64,000 nucleotides of DNA from Pseudoduganella rivuli (GCF_009674485.1 NZ_WKJJ01000003.1:186001-250000); one strand, 5' to 3'; counted from the first letter of the stretch, positions 47,801-55,497 are shown. Numbers and translations are program-made. The notes: generated by a model not told the origin, from the letters alone.

Positions 47801-47836
47801 GTCGAGCAGCATATGCGGCGCGATGGCGGCGCGTGA
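41897..47836 (+). CDS. Giant hybrid signalling protein: kinase-like, AAA ATPase, GAF, PAS, histidine kinase, receiver
   Basis: 1979 residues, no membrane helices. Residues 1-185 are the C-lobe of a Ser/Thr kinase (HRDIRPAN, Asp49 and Asn54; Asp68 in LADLG) with the glycine loop and Lys strand missing. Next come an AAA ATPase (Walker A GYSGIGKSS at 240-248, Walker B LALFLDD), a long helical region (about 480-1200), GAF (about 1225-1375) and PAS (about 1385-1505). The histidine-kinase core has His1534 (NMSHELRTPLNG), N box LLSNAIKF and GTGLGLAI, followed by a receiver with Asp1819 (VLMDVV) and Lys (LPKPVK). The tail of about 90 residues is unassigned. The input signal and output partner are unknown; no cognate regulator lies on its strand. 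Confidence 0.92.
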   Translation: MVVTHQSILTLDALQSAGNPLPLADCLRIAGELVQALAGLHAAQLVHRDIRPANIVISQSRDTLRLADLGPAAASDTAAPGDWAYVSPEQTGRMNRPADYRSDFYSLGMTLYRMLTGHLPFQGSDPLEWTHCHIARSAPPPGAVADIPEAVSGIVMKLLAKLPEDRYQSARGLKADLDRCLAQWQAEDRIDPFMPGADDSPDRFQIPHKLYGRSVERAALLDAFGEMASSGNAMLVMVSGYSGIGKSSLVHELHEPIVRERGYFISGKFDQLMRDVPYATLTQAFRDLIQQLLAESEARVADWRQQIQAAVGEHGQLIVDVLPQVELIIGQQAPVPALPPAQAQNRFRQVFQRFVSVFTHHQTPLALFLDDMQWADAASLQFLEHLLPHANAGRLLLIAAYRDNETGAAHPLMAAREAVRAGGTPVIDIELAPLSVSDLNQLVVDTLHAPAHACLPLTRAIFERTEGNPFFFTQFLSTLHKDGLLRRDTARGIWCWDAEQIRSRNFADNVADLMSGKLRRLPGPVQGVLRLAASLGNKFNLHLLALAGGWSDEETRQHLEAAAGEDLIVLSGDSGKFLHDRIQQAAYALIPPHQHAGVHLRIGRMLAAQLLSGESAPQLFDVVNQYNQGAALLAGRDEKSQVAELNLRAGRKAKASVAYASACIYLAAGMALLDEDDWDRQHDLVFSLWQERAECEFHSGGLALAGQLIATLMERAQSKAELAAVYGQKTRLHVMQSECEQAVDSALAGLRLYGIDLPAHPDAGQVEAEYGQVWRNLGTWQIEDIRNLPPMQEPERQASMDMLVSLIAPASFTDFSLASLVVYRMVNLSLLHGNSNASSYAYAFFGFLLGPVFHRYADGYRFSKAAGELTERYTAATNKAELHLLTIANAMWTQPLGAVIDRLRAVFHVGRETGDIFTACNNWVLLIGAQLLQGIPLDTVWRETERGLDYVSKAKYQDDVNVITSQQRFIATMLGRTAHFSTFSDSAPDGFDEAAFEARLQADKTAQPVCRHLLFKMQARYLSGDFADALAALAALRPQLWALSNLPDLVLEYHYYAVLILAAVLDAGAADGQHRTLLDGHLAPLREWAEHCAPAFADKYALAAAEAARLDGRDSDAMVLYEQAIQSAERHGFAQFEGVAHEAAARYYLARGTASAARAHLCAACDCFGRWGADGKVRQLLARYPQLQGQWAAPATAGGMVQLDALSVAKASQAISGAILLDELIDTLMRIMLESAGAQTGALLLERGGVLVLAAQAGLTNQAAEVRLHLDHAVPAWSGPETIVNYVRRSRAPVLLADSSGPHPFSADPYLRSQRPKSILCIPIVRQARLVGVLYLENTLATQVFTPERVTVLELLASQAAISLENALLYADLQQENASRKRVEAALREREARIRRLVESNIIGVFFWDLQGGINDANDAFLHLTGYGRDELASGSLRWNDFTPPEYAAADARAREEVARTGKLLPYEKEFVRKDGGRVPVLVGGALLEGSADHGVGFVLDLSERKQAEIERSARLAADAANRAKSAFLANMSHELRTPLNGILGYAQILLRERDASDSRKTALTVIQHSGEHLLNLINDILDFAKIEANKLELYIAPVRLAEFLDVVSEIVAVKASQKGLEFISAFGPDLPAAIQTDEKRLRQVLLNLLSNAIKFTDHGQVVLHVRRVAPARLRFEVRDTGVGIAEPEREKIFQPFEQAGDQQSRQGGTGLGLAISSQFVHMLGGELQVDSVPGQGSTFWFDMDAAMPESTEAPRQAHAVQGYQGPRKSILVVDDVGENRMVLRDMLGPLGFTVHEAANGAEGLAQVQAVQPDLVLMDVVMPGVDGLAAMRWLRQSPAFGALPIIAVSASAGDHHAADSLAAGAQAFLPKPVKLDRLLEQVGALLGLAWTYDAADTPATAAPRADAPLLAPPPDEMAVLHQLARQGNMRNIMQRADYLSALDERYRPFADQLTQLAKGYRSRAILELVEQHMRRDGGA

Positions 47837-47848
47837 CGACGGTCCTTC

Positions 47849-49231
47849 TTATTTCCGTCCCGTCCCGATCTGGTACTTCTTCAACTTGTCATACAGCGTC
47901 TTGCGCGGCACACCCAGGTTATCCGCGGCCAGCGCCACGTTATGGCCCGCGGCGGCCAACGCCCGTTCAATCAGTGCGCGCTCGAAATCGTCGACTTGCT
48001 GCGGCAACGTGGCCGCGCCGTCGCCGGCGGCCACCGTGGGCGGCGCATCAGGCGCGGCACTGCTGCCTGCTGTGACAAACGCGGGTGCGGCCAGCGGCGC
48101 GGCGGGCGCCGTCTGCACCACGCCCAGCACCAGCCGTTCCGCGAAGTTGCGCAATTCGCGTACATTGCCCGGCCAGTCGGCCGCCTGCCACGCGGCCATC
48201 TGTTCCGGGCGCCATGCCGGCACGGGACGCTGGTAGCGCGCCGCCGCTTCCTGCACGAAGTGCGCCAGCAGCAGCGGGATATCGTCGCGCCGGTCGCGCA
48301 GGCGCGGCAAGTCCAGCGTCACCACGCCAATGCGGTAATACAAGTCTTCGCGGAACAGGCCCTGGCTGGACAGCGCCAATAAATCCGCCTTGCTGGCCGC
48401 GATGATGCGGCAATCCAGCGGAATACCCTCATTGCCGCCCAGGCGCTCCAGCTTGCGTTCCTGCAGCACGCGCAGCAGCTTGACCTGCAATGCCAGCGGC
48501 ATGGTTTCGATTTCATCGAGGAACACGGTGCCGCCGCTGGCATATTCCAGCTTGCCGATGCGGCGCTTTTGCGCGCCCGTGAAGGCGCCCGCTTCGTGGC
48601 CGAAGATTTCGCTTTCAAACACGGATTCCGGCAGCGCGCCGCAATTGATGGCGACGAAGTTACCCTTGCGGCCGCTGGCCGCGTGCAGCACGCGCGCCAG
48701 CACTTCCTTGCCGGTGCCGGTCTGGCCATTGATGAGGATATCGACGCCGGCCGGGCCGACATTGCGCACCAGCGTTTTCAGGCGTTCCATGACGTCCGAG
48801 CGGCCGATCAGGTCCGGCGTGTCCGGGTGCAGCGCGCGGTCCGAGCGCAGGCGGCGGTTTTCCAGCACCAGCGCACGGCGTTCCTGCGCGCGCCGCACGG
48901 CGTCCAGCAGGCGCTCCGCCGCAAACGGCTTTTCAATGAAGTCGTAGGCCCCGGCGCGCATGGCCGCGACCGCCATTTCCACGTCGCCGTGGCCCGTCAC
49001 GACGATGACGGGCAATTCCGCGTCGAGTGCGGTCACTTGCGCCAGCACGTCGAGCCCGGATTTGCCGGGCAGGCGCACGTCCGTGACGATGACGCCGTCG
49101 TAATCGGCGCGCAGCAGCGGTTGCGCGGCTTCCGCGCTGGCCACGGCTTGCACGGTGAAGCCGCCCAGTTCCAGGGTTTGCTGTGTCGCCAGCCGCAGCG
49201 CGGCTTCGTCTTCGATCAGTATCGCTTGCAT
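47849..49231 (-). CDS. Sigma-54-dependent response regulator (DctD/NtrC type)
   Basis: 460 residues: receiver domain with phospho-acceptor Asp51 (VIVTDVRLPG), AAA+ domain with Walker A GQTGTGKE and the sigma-54 contact loop GAFTGA, and a Fis-type helix-turn-helix at the C-terminus (NVALAADNLGVPRKTLYDKLKKY). It activates sigma-54 RNA polymerase when phosphorylated. The paired kinase gene ends four bases upstream. The pair follows an ABC uptake operon that starts with a candidate sigma-54 promoter, so this regulator probably drives its own operon. The C-terminal linker is long and Ala-rich. Confidence 0.93.
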   Translation of the reverse strand: MQAILIEDEAALRLATQQTLELGGFTVQAVASAEAAQPLLRADYDGVIVTDVRLPGKSGLDVLAQVTALDAELPVIVVTGHGDVEMAVAAMRAGAYDFIEKPFAAERLLDAVRRAQERRALVLENRRLRSDRALHPDTPDLIGRSDVMERLKTLVRNVGPAGVDILINGQTGTGKEVLARVLHAASGRKGNFVAINCGALPESVFESEIFGHEAGAFTGAQKRRIGKLEYASGGTVFLDEIETMPLALQVKLLRVLQERKLERLGGNEGIPLDCRIIAASKADLLALSSQGLFREDLYYRIGVVTLDLPRLRDRRDDIPLLLAHFVQEAAARYQRPVPAWRPEQMAAWQAADWPGNVRELRNFAERLVLGVVQTAPAAPLAAPAFVTAGSSAAPDAPPTVAAGDGAATLPQQVDDFERALIERALAAAGHNVALAADNLGVPRKTLYDKLKKYQIGTGRK

Positions 49232-49235
49232 AGGT

Positions 49236-51032
49236 CTATGGTTCGGTTGCTTGCAGCGGCAGGCGCAGCACGAATTGCGCGCCGCCCGCCGGGCCGGGCA
49301 GGTTATGCGCCGTCAACTGGCCATTCATCGCCTGCACGATGGACGAGGAAATCGCCAGCCCCAGCCCCAATCCCTGGCCGGACGGCTTGGTCGTATAAAA
49401 CGGTTCGAACAGGTGCGCGGCCACCTGTTCCGGGATGCCGGGACCGGTATCGCTGATGCGCACTTCGGCCCACCGCTCCGCCTTTTCCAGGGTCACCGTC
49501 ACCGTGCGGGGATGTGTCTCCTCCATGCCCGCCACGGCGTCGAGCGCATTGCGCAGCAGGTTGATCAGCACCTGCTCGATGCGCACCGCATCGCCCGCCA
49601 CGGTAATTTCGCTGCCGGTGAGATCGCCGGTTTCCAATGTGACGCCCTGGCGCTTGAAATCATTGTCCACCAGCAGGGCGGACGCCTGCACCGAGCGCGC
49701 CAGGTTCACTTGCGTGATTGCTTCATCCTTGCGCGCAAAGCCTTTCAACTGGCTGATGATGGCGCCCATGCGCGCGCTGGCGTCGCTGATGTGGCCCAGG
49801 TTGGCGTCGGCCTGTTCCGGGCGGCCCCGCTCCAGGAACACGCGGGCATTGTCGGCAAAGGCGCGGATGGCGGCCAGCGGCTGGTTCAGTTCATGCGTGA
49901 TGCCGGCCGCCATCTGGCCCAGCATGGCCAGCTTGCCGGCCTGGACCAGCTGGTTTTGCGTGGTGCGCAGCATGTGTTCCGTTTGCTGCAACTTGACGTA
50001 TTTGCTTTCCAGGTCGCTGTTGGTGGTTTGCAGCTGCGCCGTGCGTTCGGCGATGCGCTGTTCGAGTTCCAGGGCGGCCTGGCGCAGCGCGGCGCGCGAT
50101 TCGCGCTGTTCTTCGAGACGGCGGCGGCGCTGGTGCAGCGCCCACCACAACGCGCCGCCACAGGCCAGCAACAGCGCGGTGCCGGCGGCCCACAGCAGCG
50201 CGGCGCGCTGCACGCGCACCTGCGACGGGAACAGCATCAATTGCCATCCCAGCTTGCCGACCGGGCGCACGGCGTATTCCGGCAGCGGCTGCGGCAGCGA
50301 CGCGACTTGCCGGCCGGTGTATTGCTGCGTTTGCGCCAGTTCCTGCTGTGCCGTGGCGTCGAGCGGGCGCAGGCTGCGGTAGCGCCAGTCCGGCTGGTTG
50401 CTGAGGAAGACGACGCCGTGACGGTCGGCCAGCGCGATCGTATGTTCGCTGGAACGCCACGTCTGTTCGAATTCGGCCAGGCTGATTTTCACGGCCACCA
50501 CGCCGGCCACGGGACCGCCGTCCGTGCTGTCGCGGTACACCGGTTGCGCGATGAAATAACCCGCCTCCGCCGTGGCCGTGCCGATGCCGTAGAACAGGCC
50601 GGGGCGGCCCCGCTGGGCTTCGCTGAAATAAGGGCGGTACGAGAAATTCTTGCCGACGAAGGACGTCGGCTGGTCCCAGTTGCTGGAGCCTAGCGTCAGG
50701 CCGCTGCGGTCCATCAAATAAATCGCGCCGACCTGGGACTGGCGCTGGATGGTTTGCAGCGTGCGGTTCAGGCGCGCGATGACGGCGGCATCGGCGGGAT
50801 GGGCGATGGCCTCCGCCAGGTCGGGCTGGAAACCCAGCACGAACGGCAGGGTTTCATATTTGTCCATCGCCGATTGCAGGTCGGGCGCCATCAATTCCAG
50901 CTGGCGCCGTCCCTGTTCCAGCAAATCGGCGCGCGCCCGCAGCGCCCCAAGCGCGTACGCGCCGGCCACCAGCAACAGGGCGGCCAAGAATACGAGCGGG
51001 AGGAGCGGTTTGCGCATGCGCCGATTGTACAT
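49236..51032 (-). CDS. Membrane sensor histidine kinase (DctB type)
   Basis: 598 residues from the ATG at 51032 (an ATG at 51017 is possible; neither has a strong ribosome site). A first membrane helix (LLPLVFLAALLLVAGAYAL), a periplasmic double-Cache-like sensor (about 45-300) and a second helix (ALLWAAGTALLLACGGALWW) lead to a coiled coil, the H box ITHELNQPLAAIRAF and an ATPase domain ending GQGLGLGLAISSSI. The arrangement matches C4-dicarboxylate sensor DctB and relatives. Here the partners are an ABC importer, so the ligand may be the solute carried by that system. Confidence 0.9.
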   Translation of the reverse strand: MYNRRMRKPLLPLVFLAALLLVAGAYALGALRARADLLEQGRRQLELMAPDLQSAMDKYETLPFVLGFQPDLAEAIAHPADAAVIARLNRTLQTIQRQSQVGAIYLMDRSGLTLGSSNWDQPTSFVGKNFSYRPYFSEAQRGRPGLFYGIGTATAEAGYFIAQPVYRDSTDGGPVAGVVAVKISLAEFEQTWRSSEHTIALADRHGVVFLSNQPDWRYRSLRPLDATAQQELAQTQQYTGRQVASLPQPLPEYAVRPVGKLGWQLMLFPSQVRVQRAALLWAAGTALLLACGGALWWALHQRRRRLEEQRESRAALRQAALELEQRIAERTAQLQTTNSDLESKYVKLQQTEHMLRTTQNQLVQAGKLAMLGQMAAGITHELNQPLAAIRAFADNARVFLERGRPEQADANLGHISDASARMGAIISQLKGFARKDEAITQVNLARSVQASALLVDNDFKRQGVTLETGDLTGSEITVAGDAVRIEQVLINLLRNALDAVAGMEETHPRTVTVTLEKAERWAEVRISDTGPGIPEQVAAHLFEPFYTTKPSGQGLGLGLAISSSIVQAMNGQLTAHNLPGPAGGAQFVLRLPLQATEP

Positions 51033-51048
51033 GGGCGAGGTGTGAAAC

Positions 51049-51870
51049 TCAGTCGACCGCCGCCATCCGCATCTCATCGTTGTGGTGGCGCTGCTGTTCT
51101 TCCATCACCAGCATGCCCAGCTCGCGCTTCAGGGCATTGAAGTCGGATGACGAAGGATCGCGCAGGCGGGGCAGTTCCACCATCATGTCGCGCTTCACGG
51201 TGCCGGGACGGTACGTCATGACGATGATGCGGTCGGCCAGGTAAATCGCTTCCTCGATACTGTGCGTGACGAAGATGATGGTCTTCTTCAGTTCGGCCCA
51301 GATGCGCAGCAACTCATCCTGCAAATTGCGCCGCGTCAGCGCATCGAGTGCGCCGAACGGTTCATCCATCAGCATGATCGGCGAGTCCAGCGCCAGGACG
51401 CGGGCAATGGCCACCCGCTGGCGCATCCCGCCCGACAAGTCTTTCGGGTAGCGATGGCGGAAATCCGTCAGCGACAGCATGCGCAGCAACTGGTCCACCG
51501 TCTCATTGATGCGCTTCGGTTCCATGCCCTTGATTTCCAGGCCGAACGCGATGTTTTTTTCCACCGTCATCCACGGGAACAGCGCATATTCCTGGAACAC
51601 CATGCCGCGTTCCGGACCCGGGCCGGTGACCAGCTCGCTATCGGCCATGATCTCGCCGGTCGACGGCAGCGAAAAGCCGGCAATCGCATTGAGCAAGGTG
51701 GATTTGCCGCAGCCCGACGGGCCCAGCAGGCAGACGAACTGGCCTTGCGGGATCTCCAGGTTGATGTCCTTCAGCGCGACCACGTCGCGGCCACCGGTCT
51801 TGAACACCTTGTTCACGTTGCGGACCTGGATATGGCTCAAGGTCGTGTTAAATGCGTCCATCTTGCTCAT
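51049..51870 (-). CDS. ABC transporter ATPase (nitrate/sulfonate/taurine family)
   Basis: 273 residues: Walker A GPSGCGKST, Q loop FQEYALFPWMTV, signature LSGGMRQRV, Walker B IMLMDEP and H loop FVTHSIEEA. LSGGMRQ and the FPW motif are typical of SsuB/TauB/NrtD ATPases. It lies one base after the permease gene and 16 bases before the kinase gene, inside a five-gene operon. It would power uptake of a small anion or heterocycle; the substrate cannot be fixed from sequence. Confidence 0.93.
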   Translation of the reverse strand: MSKMDAFNTTLSHIQVRNVNKVFKTGGRDVVALKDINLEIPQGQFVCLLGPSGCGKSTLLNAIAGFSLPSTGEIMADSELVTGPGPERGMVFQEYALFPWMTVEKNIAFGLEIKGMEPKRINETVDQLLRMLSLTDFRHRYPKDLSGGMRQRVAIARVLALDSPIMLMDEPFGALDALTRRNLQDELLRIWAELKKTIIFVTHSIEEAIYLADRIIVMTYRPGTVKRDMMVELPRLRDPSSSDFNALKRELGMLVMEEQQRHHNDEMRMAAVD

Positions 51871-51871
51871 G

Positions 51872-52690
51872 TCAGTTCTCCAGGCCGCGGTGCCACCGCA
51901 GCAAATGGTTGTTCAATTTGTTCATGCCGATATCGATCATCAAGCCCAGCAAGCCGATGCTGATCATGCCGGCGATGATTTTGTCGGACCAGAAGTATTC
52001 GCGCGCTTCGAGGATGCGGAAGCCCAGGCCATTGTTCACGGCGATCATTTCCGACACGATCACCACGATGAAGGCGGTGCCGATGCCGATCCGCACACCG
52101 GACAGGATGTACGGCACGGCGGCCGGCAGCATCACGCGCACGAACATGGCGCGCTGGCTGACGCCAAGGTTGCGCGCGGCGCGGATGTAGATGCCGTCAA
52201 CCTGGCGCACACCGGCAATGGTGTTCATCAGCACGGGGAAGAAGGCGCCGATGGCGATCAGGAACACGGCCGGCGCGTTGCCCAGGCCGAACCACAGGAT
52301 CGACAGCGGGATGTAGGCGATCGGCGGGATCGGGCGCAGCACTTGCAGCAGCGGGTTGAACCAGGCGTAAGCGCGCTTGCTGGCGCCCATCACGAGGCCG
52401 AACGGCAGCGCCAGGCCGGCGCCGATGCCAAAGCCCAGCAGCACGCGGTACATGCTGCCCAGCGTGTCGGCCCACAGTTCGCCGGACAGCGCCCACATCA
52501 GCCAGGAGCTTTGCGCCGCGTCGTACGCCTGCAGCGGCAGCGCATATTCGATCCACTTTTGCACCACCGCCAGCGGCGACGGCAGCACTTGCGGATTGAC
52601 CAGCCCGAGCGAAGCGGCAGCCTGCCACAGGGCGATCACGACCACCGGCGCCACGGCGCCGGTGCCGATATTTTTCCAGTCCTTGATCAT
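51872..52690 (-). CDS. ABC transporter permease (SsuC/TauC family)
   Basis: 272 residues with six membrane helices and the cytoplasmic ATPase-coupling motif in RAARNLGVSQRAMFVRVMLPAA (EAA loop). It is the only permease of the system, so it should act as a homodimer. The family moves nitrate, sulfonates, taurine, or pyrimidine precursors. It sits between the binding protein and ATPase genes with short spacers. Confidence 0.92.
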   Translation of the reverse strand: MIKDWKNIGTGAVAPVVVIALWQAAASLGLVNPQVLPSPLAVVQKWIEYALPLQAYDAAQSSWLMWALSGELWADTLGSMYRVLLGFGIGAGLALPFGLVMGASKRAYAWFNPLLQVLRPIPPIAYIPLSILWFGLGNAPAVFLIAIGAFFPVLMNTIAGVRQVDGIYIRAARNLGVSQRAMFVRVMLPAAVPYILSGVRIGIGTAFIVVIVSEMIAVNNGLGFRILEAREYFWSDKIIAGMISIGLLGLMIDIGMNKLNNHLLRWHRGLEN

Positions 52691-52702
52691 GATATGGTCT
52701 CC

Positions 52703-53677
52703 TTATTTGACGCCGAGGCTTTTCTTGGCGTCGTCCAGCAAGTCGGTCTTGACCCAGTCTTTCGCCACCGGCGGCAGGCGCATCTTGCCGGTGCCGAAGC
52801 GGGCCATCACGTCGGTGGTGACCTGGATGTGCTGCGCCGTGACGTCATACGTGTAGGGCGAGTTGGCAATCGCATCCTGGAAATCGTCGGCGGTGATCTG
52901 GTTCTTGAACAGCGTCTCGCGCACGTATTTTTCCGCCGTCGGTTTGCTGTCGATGAAGGTCTTGGTGGCCAGCACGAAGCAGTTCATGAAGCGGGCCGCC
53001 GTGGCGCGGTGGTCCTTGTAGAATTTTTCGCTCATGACCATGGTGCGCACCGGTTCGCCGATCGGCGTGTCGTATGGCTTCATGACTTCCACGCCATAGC
53101 CCTTGTTGATGGCTTGCGACGATTGCGGTTCGCTTTGCATGATGGCGTCCAGGTTTTTGCCCATCAGTGCCTGGTTCAAGTCCGCGAACGCAAGGAATAC
53201 CAGTTGCACGTCCTTGCCAGGCTGGTCCGATGCGGTCAGGCCGGCCTGCGCCATTTCCGCCACCAGCAAGACTTCATGGATGCCGCCGCGCGTGACGCCG
53301 ACTTTTTTGCCTTTCAAATCCTTGATGGACTTGATGTTGCTGTCGGGGCGCGCGACCAGGCGCGCGCCGCCCTTGGCGAAGCCGGCCACCACGTAAATCG
53401 GCGCGCCGTTGGCGCGGCCCTGGATCGCCGCTTCGGACGCGGTGGCGCCGACGTCCAGTTCACCGGCCAGGATGGCTTGCATCACGTCCGGACCCTTGGC
53501 GAAGATGTGTTCTTCCACCTTGATGCCGCACTTGGGGGCGATTTCCTTGATGTATGAGACGGCGCCGTAATGGGCGAATTTCAGGTTGCCGAGACGGACC
53601 ACTTCTTCGGCGCTGGCCGATGTGGCGGCGCAGGCGGCGAGGGCGGCGGCGAGGACGGAATTACGGAAGCGTGACAT
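52703..53677 (-). CDS. ABC transporter periplasmic binding protein (SsuA/NrtA/ThiY-like)
   Basis: 324 residues with a signal peptide ending at SASAEE. The fold type is shown by VRLGNLKFAHYGAVSYIKEIAPKCG, GELDVGATASEAAIQGRANG and IKDLKGKKVGVTRGG, as in proteins that bind sulfonates, nitrate, bicarbonate or thiamine precursors. It captures the solute for the permease and ATPase encoded downstream. As first gene of the operon it lies 27 bases from the predicted sigma-54 transcription start. AAGGAGACC precedes the ATG. Confidence 0.92.
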   Translation of the reverse strand: MSRFRNSVLAAALAACAATSASAEEVVRLGNLKFAHYGAVSYIKEIAPKCGIKVEEHIFAKGPDVMQAILAGELDVGATASEAAIQGRANGAPIYVVAGFAKGGARLVARPDSNIKSIKDLKGKKVGVTRGGIHEVLLVAEMAQAGLTASDQPGKDVQLVFLAFADLNQALMGKNLDAIMQSEPQSSQAINKGYGVEVMKPYDTPIGEPVRTMVMSEKFYKDHRATAARFMNCFVLATKTFIDSKPTAEKYVRETLFKNQITADDFQDAIANSPYTYDVTAQHIQVTTDVMARFGTGKMRLPPVAKDWVKTDLLDDAKKSLGVK

Positions 53678-53714
53678 GCTGGTCTCCTTTTTGGTTGGTA
53701 TGACCAGACTTAGA

Positions 53715-53730
53715 GCAGCAAGCGTGCCAG
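53715..53730 (-). promoter_or_regulatory. Candidate sigma-54 promoter of the ABC/two-component operon
   Basis: On the minus strand CTGGCACG-CTTG-CTGC matches the -24/-12 consensus YTGGCACG-N4-TTGC with a single change and the required GG-N10-GC spacing. The predicted start, about 12 bases downstream, leaves a leader of about 26 bases before the binding-protein ATG at 53677. The operon ends with a sigma-54 activator gene. Confidence 0.68.
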
Positions 53731-53769
53731 CGCGGTGTGAAATGTTAAGTGCTTGATTTTTATGGAATT

Positions 53770-53788
53770 GCGCCAGAGGCTATGGCGC
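53770..53788. promoter_or_regulatory. Candidate enhancer site for the sigma-54 activator
   Basis: GCGCCA-N7-TGGCGC is a perfect inverted repeat about 40-60 bases upstream of the -24 element. NtrC-type activators bind dyads upstream of sigma-54 promoters, usually 80-200 bases from the start, so this one sits at the near limit. Confidence 0.42.
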
Positions 53789-53828
53789 GGGTGCGGCGGA
53801 AAACCAGAATCCCGCGTGCGGATTTCCG

Positions 53829-53865
53829 CGTTGGGCGGTTTCCGCGCAGCGGAAGCCGCCCAACG
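53829..53865. repeat. REP-like hairpin
   Basis: A 17-bp stem with one G-T pair (outer arms CGTTGGGCGG and CCGCCCAACG) and a three-base loop lies just beyond the stop of the POT transporter gene. It lacks a T-run. Its GGCGGTT/AGCCGCC arms, including the wobble pair, recur in the hairpin at 57393. Confidence 0.5.
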
Positions 53866-53883
53866 GGAGTCATTGCGCCGGGC

Positions 53884-55497
53884 TTATGCCAGCTTTTCCG
53901 TCCGGTAGTTGTCGACCATCTTGTACTTGGTCGCATAGAAACCGAACGCCAATGCCGTCAGCAGCGCGAAGCCGGCAAAGAAGAACATCTGGAACGTGAT
54001 CAGGCCAAAGCCGCTGGCGGCGATCTGCCCCAGCACCGCTTCGTTCTTCACGCTGGAATTGACGATCAGCACCCACAGGTTGCCCACGGTGGTGGTCAAA
54101 ATCCAGAAGCTCATGATCGAACCCTTCATCGATGCCGGCGCCTGGCTGTACGCGAATTCCAGGCCGGTGGCCGAAACCAGCACCTCGCCCATGGTCAGCA
54201 GCGCATAGGGCAGCAATTGCCACAGGATCGACATCGGCGTGCCGCCATCCATTTGCAGCTGCACCCAGCCGATCACGATCCAGGCCGCGCCGCTGAACAC
54301 CATGCCGGCCGTCATGCGGCGCAGCGGCGTCGGTTCGATGCCGAGCTTGCGCAGGGCAGGGAAGAACACCAGGTTGTTCAGGGGGATCAGCAGCATTACG
54401 AGGATCGGGTTCACCGCCTGCATTTGCGCCGGCAGCAGCTTGAATTCGAAACCGAACACGGACAGCAGCGGGCTGACCATGTTGTTCGCCTGCAGGACCC
54501 ACGTCGATGCTTTCTGGTCGAACAGCGACCAGAATGGCGTCACCAGCGCAAACACGATCAGGATGCGCAGCACGGCACGCACGCCTTCCACGGCGAAGTC
54601 CGGGTGCAGGCCGCGCGCCCGTTCCAGCTGCATGCCGGTGCCGATGCCGCCGAACGCCAGCAACAGCACCAGCGCCAGGCAGGCGGAAATCACGAAACCC
54701 CACGATGGCGCCATGCACAGCGATGCGATCGCGCCGATCACGCCGATGATGGCCACCACCAGGCCGGGACGGCCCTGGCCGGGCTTTTGCGCCAGCAGCG
54801 CGGTGCGCGCCACGCGCGTGAACGAATCCGGGTTCGGTGCGGCGGGCGGCACGTGCACGTAACGCTTTTTACCGGCCCAGAAAATCACGGCGGCAATCGC
54901 CATCAGCACGCCGGGAATGCCGAACGCCACGGCAGGGCCGTAATTCTTCAGGAACAGCGGCATCAGCAGCGACGCGAAGAACGAGCCGAAGTTGATCGAC
55001 CAGTAAAACGCGTCGTAGACGACTTTCGCGCGCTTCTTGTTGGTCTTGTCGAACTGGTCGCCGACGAATGCCGACACCAGCGGCTTGATGCCGCCGGCGC
55101 CCAGCGCGATGAGGAACAGGCCGAAATAAAAGCCTTGCAGGTTGTCTTCAAAGAACGCGAGGCACGCGTGGCCGGCCACGTAGACCAGGCTCATCCAGAA
55201 GATCGTGTTGTATTTGCCATAGAAGCGGTCGGCCAGCCAGCCGCCCAGCAACGGGAAGAAATACACGCCGATCACGAACGTGTGGAACACGTGCTTGGCT
55301 TCACTGGCGCGGTCCGCCACGGGAAGAAACAGCAGCAGCGTGCTGACCAGGAACGGGGTCAGGATGTTGCGCATCCCGTAAAAGCTGAAGCGTTCGCAAG
55401 CTTCGTTGGCAATGATGAACGGGATCTGGCGGGGCAGCGGACCGTTGCCGGACTCTTGATCCGGAACAGGCGCCGTTTGAACAGCGGGATTGGCCAT
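53884..55497 (-). CDS. POT family proton-dependent peptide transporter
   Basis: 537 residues with about twelve to fourteen membrane helices. The N-terminal ERFSFYGMR matches the ExxER-type motif region of proton-coupled oligopeptide transporters, and GGWLADRFYGKYNTIF and FYWSINFGSFF match the family signatures. It imports di- and tripeptides with protons, although some members carry other solutes. Its upstream region is shared with the divergent alpha-glucosidase gene and contains two HexR-like dyads 75-120 bases from this start, so it may belong to the same regulon. Confidence 0.92.
   Translation of the reverse strand: MANPAVQTAPVPDQESGNGPLPRQIPFIIANEACERFSFYGMRNILTPFLVSTLLLFLPVADRASEAKHVFHTFVIGVYFFPLLGGWLADRFYGKYNTIFWMSLVYVAGHACLAFFEDNLQGFYFGLFLIALGAGGIKPLVSAFVGDQFDKTNKKRAKVVYDAFYWSINFGSFFASLLMPLFLKNYGPAVAFGIPGVLMAIAAVIFWAGKKRYVHVPPAAPNPDSFTRVARTALLAQKPGQGRPGLVVAIIGVIGAIASLCMAPSWGFVISACLALVLLLAFGGIGTGMQLERARGLHPDFAVEGVRAVLRILIVFALVTPFWSLFDQKASTWVLQANNMVSPLLSVFGFEFKLLPAQMQAVNPILVMLLIPLNNLVFFPALRKLGIEPTPLRRMTAGMVFSGAAWIVIGWVQLQMDGGTPMSILWQLLPYALLTMGEVLVSATGLEFAYSQAPASMKGSIMSFWILTTTVGNLWVLIVNSSVKNEAVLGQIAASGFGLITFQMFFFAGFALLTALAFGFYATKYKMVDNYRTEKLA

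Noticed and set aside
51479..53557. Open frame of 692 codons antisense to the ABC operon
   Set aside because: It crosses three real genes on the other strand and has no recognisable domain.
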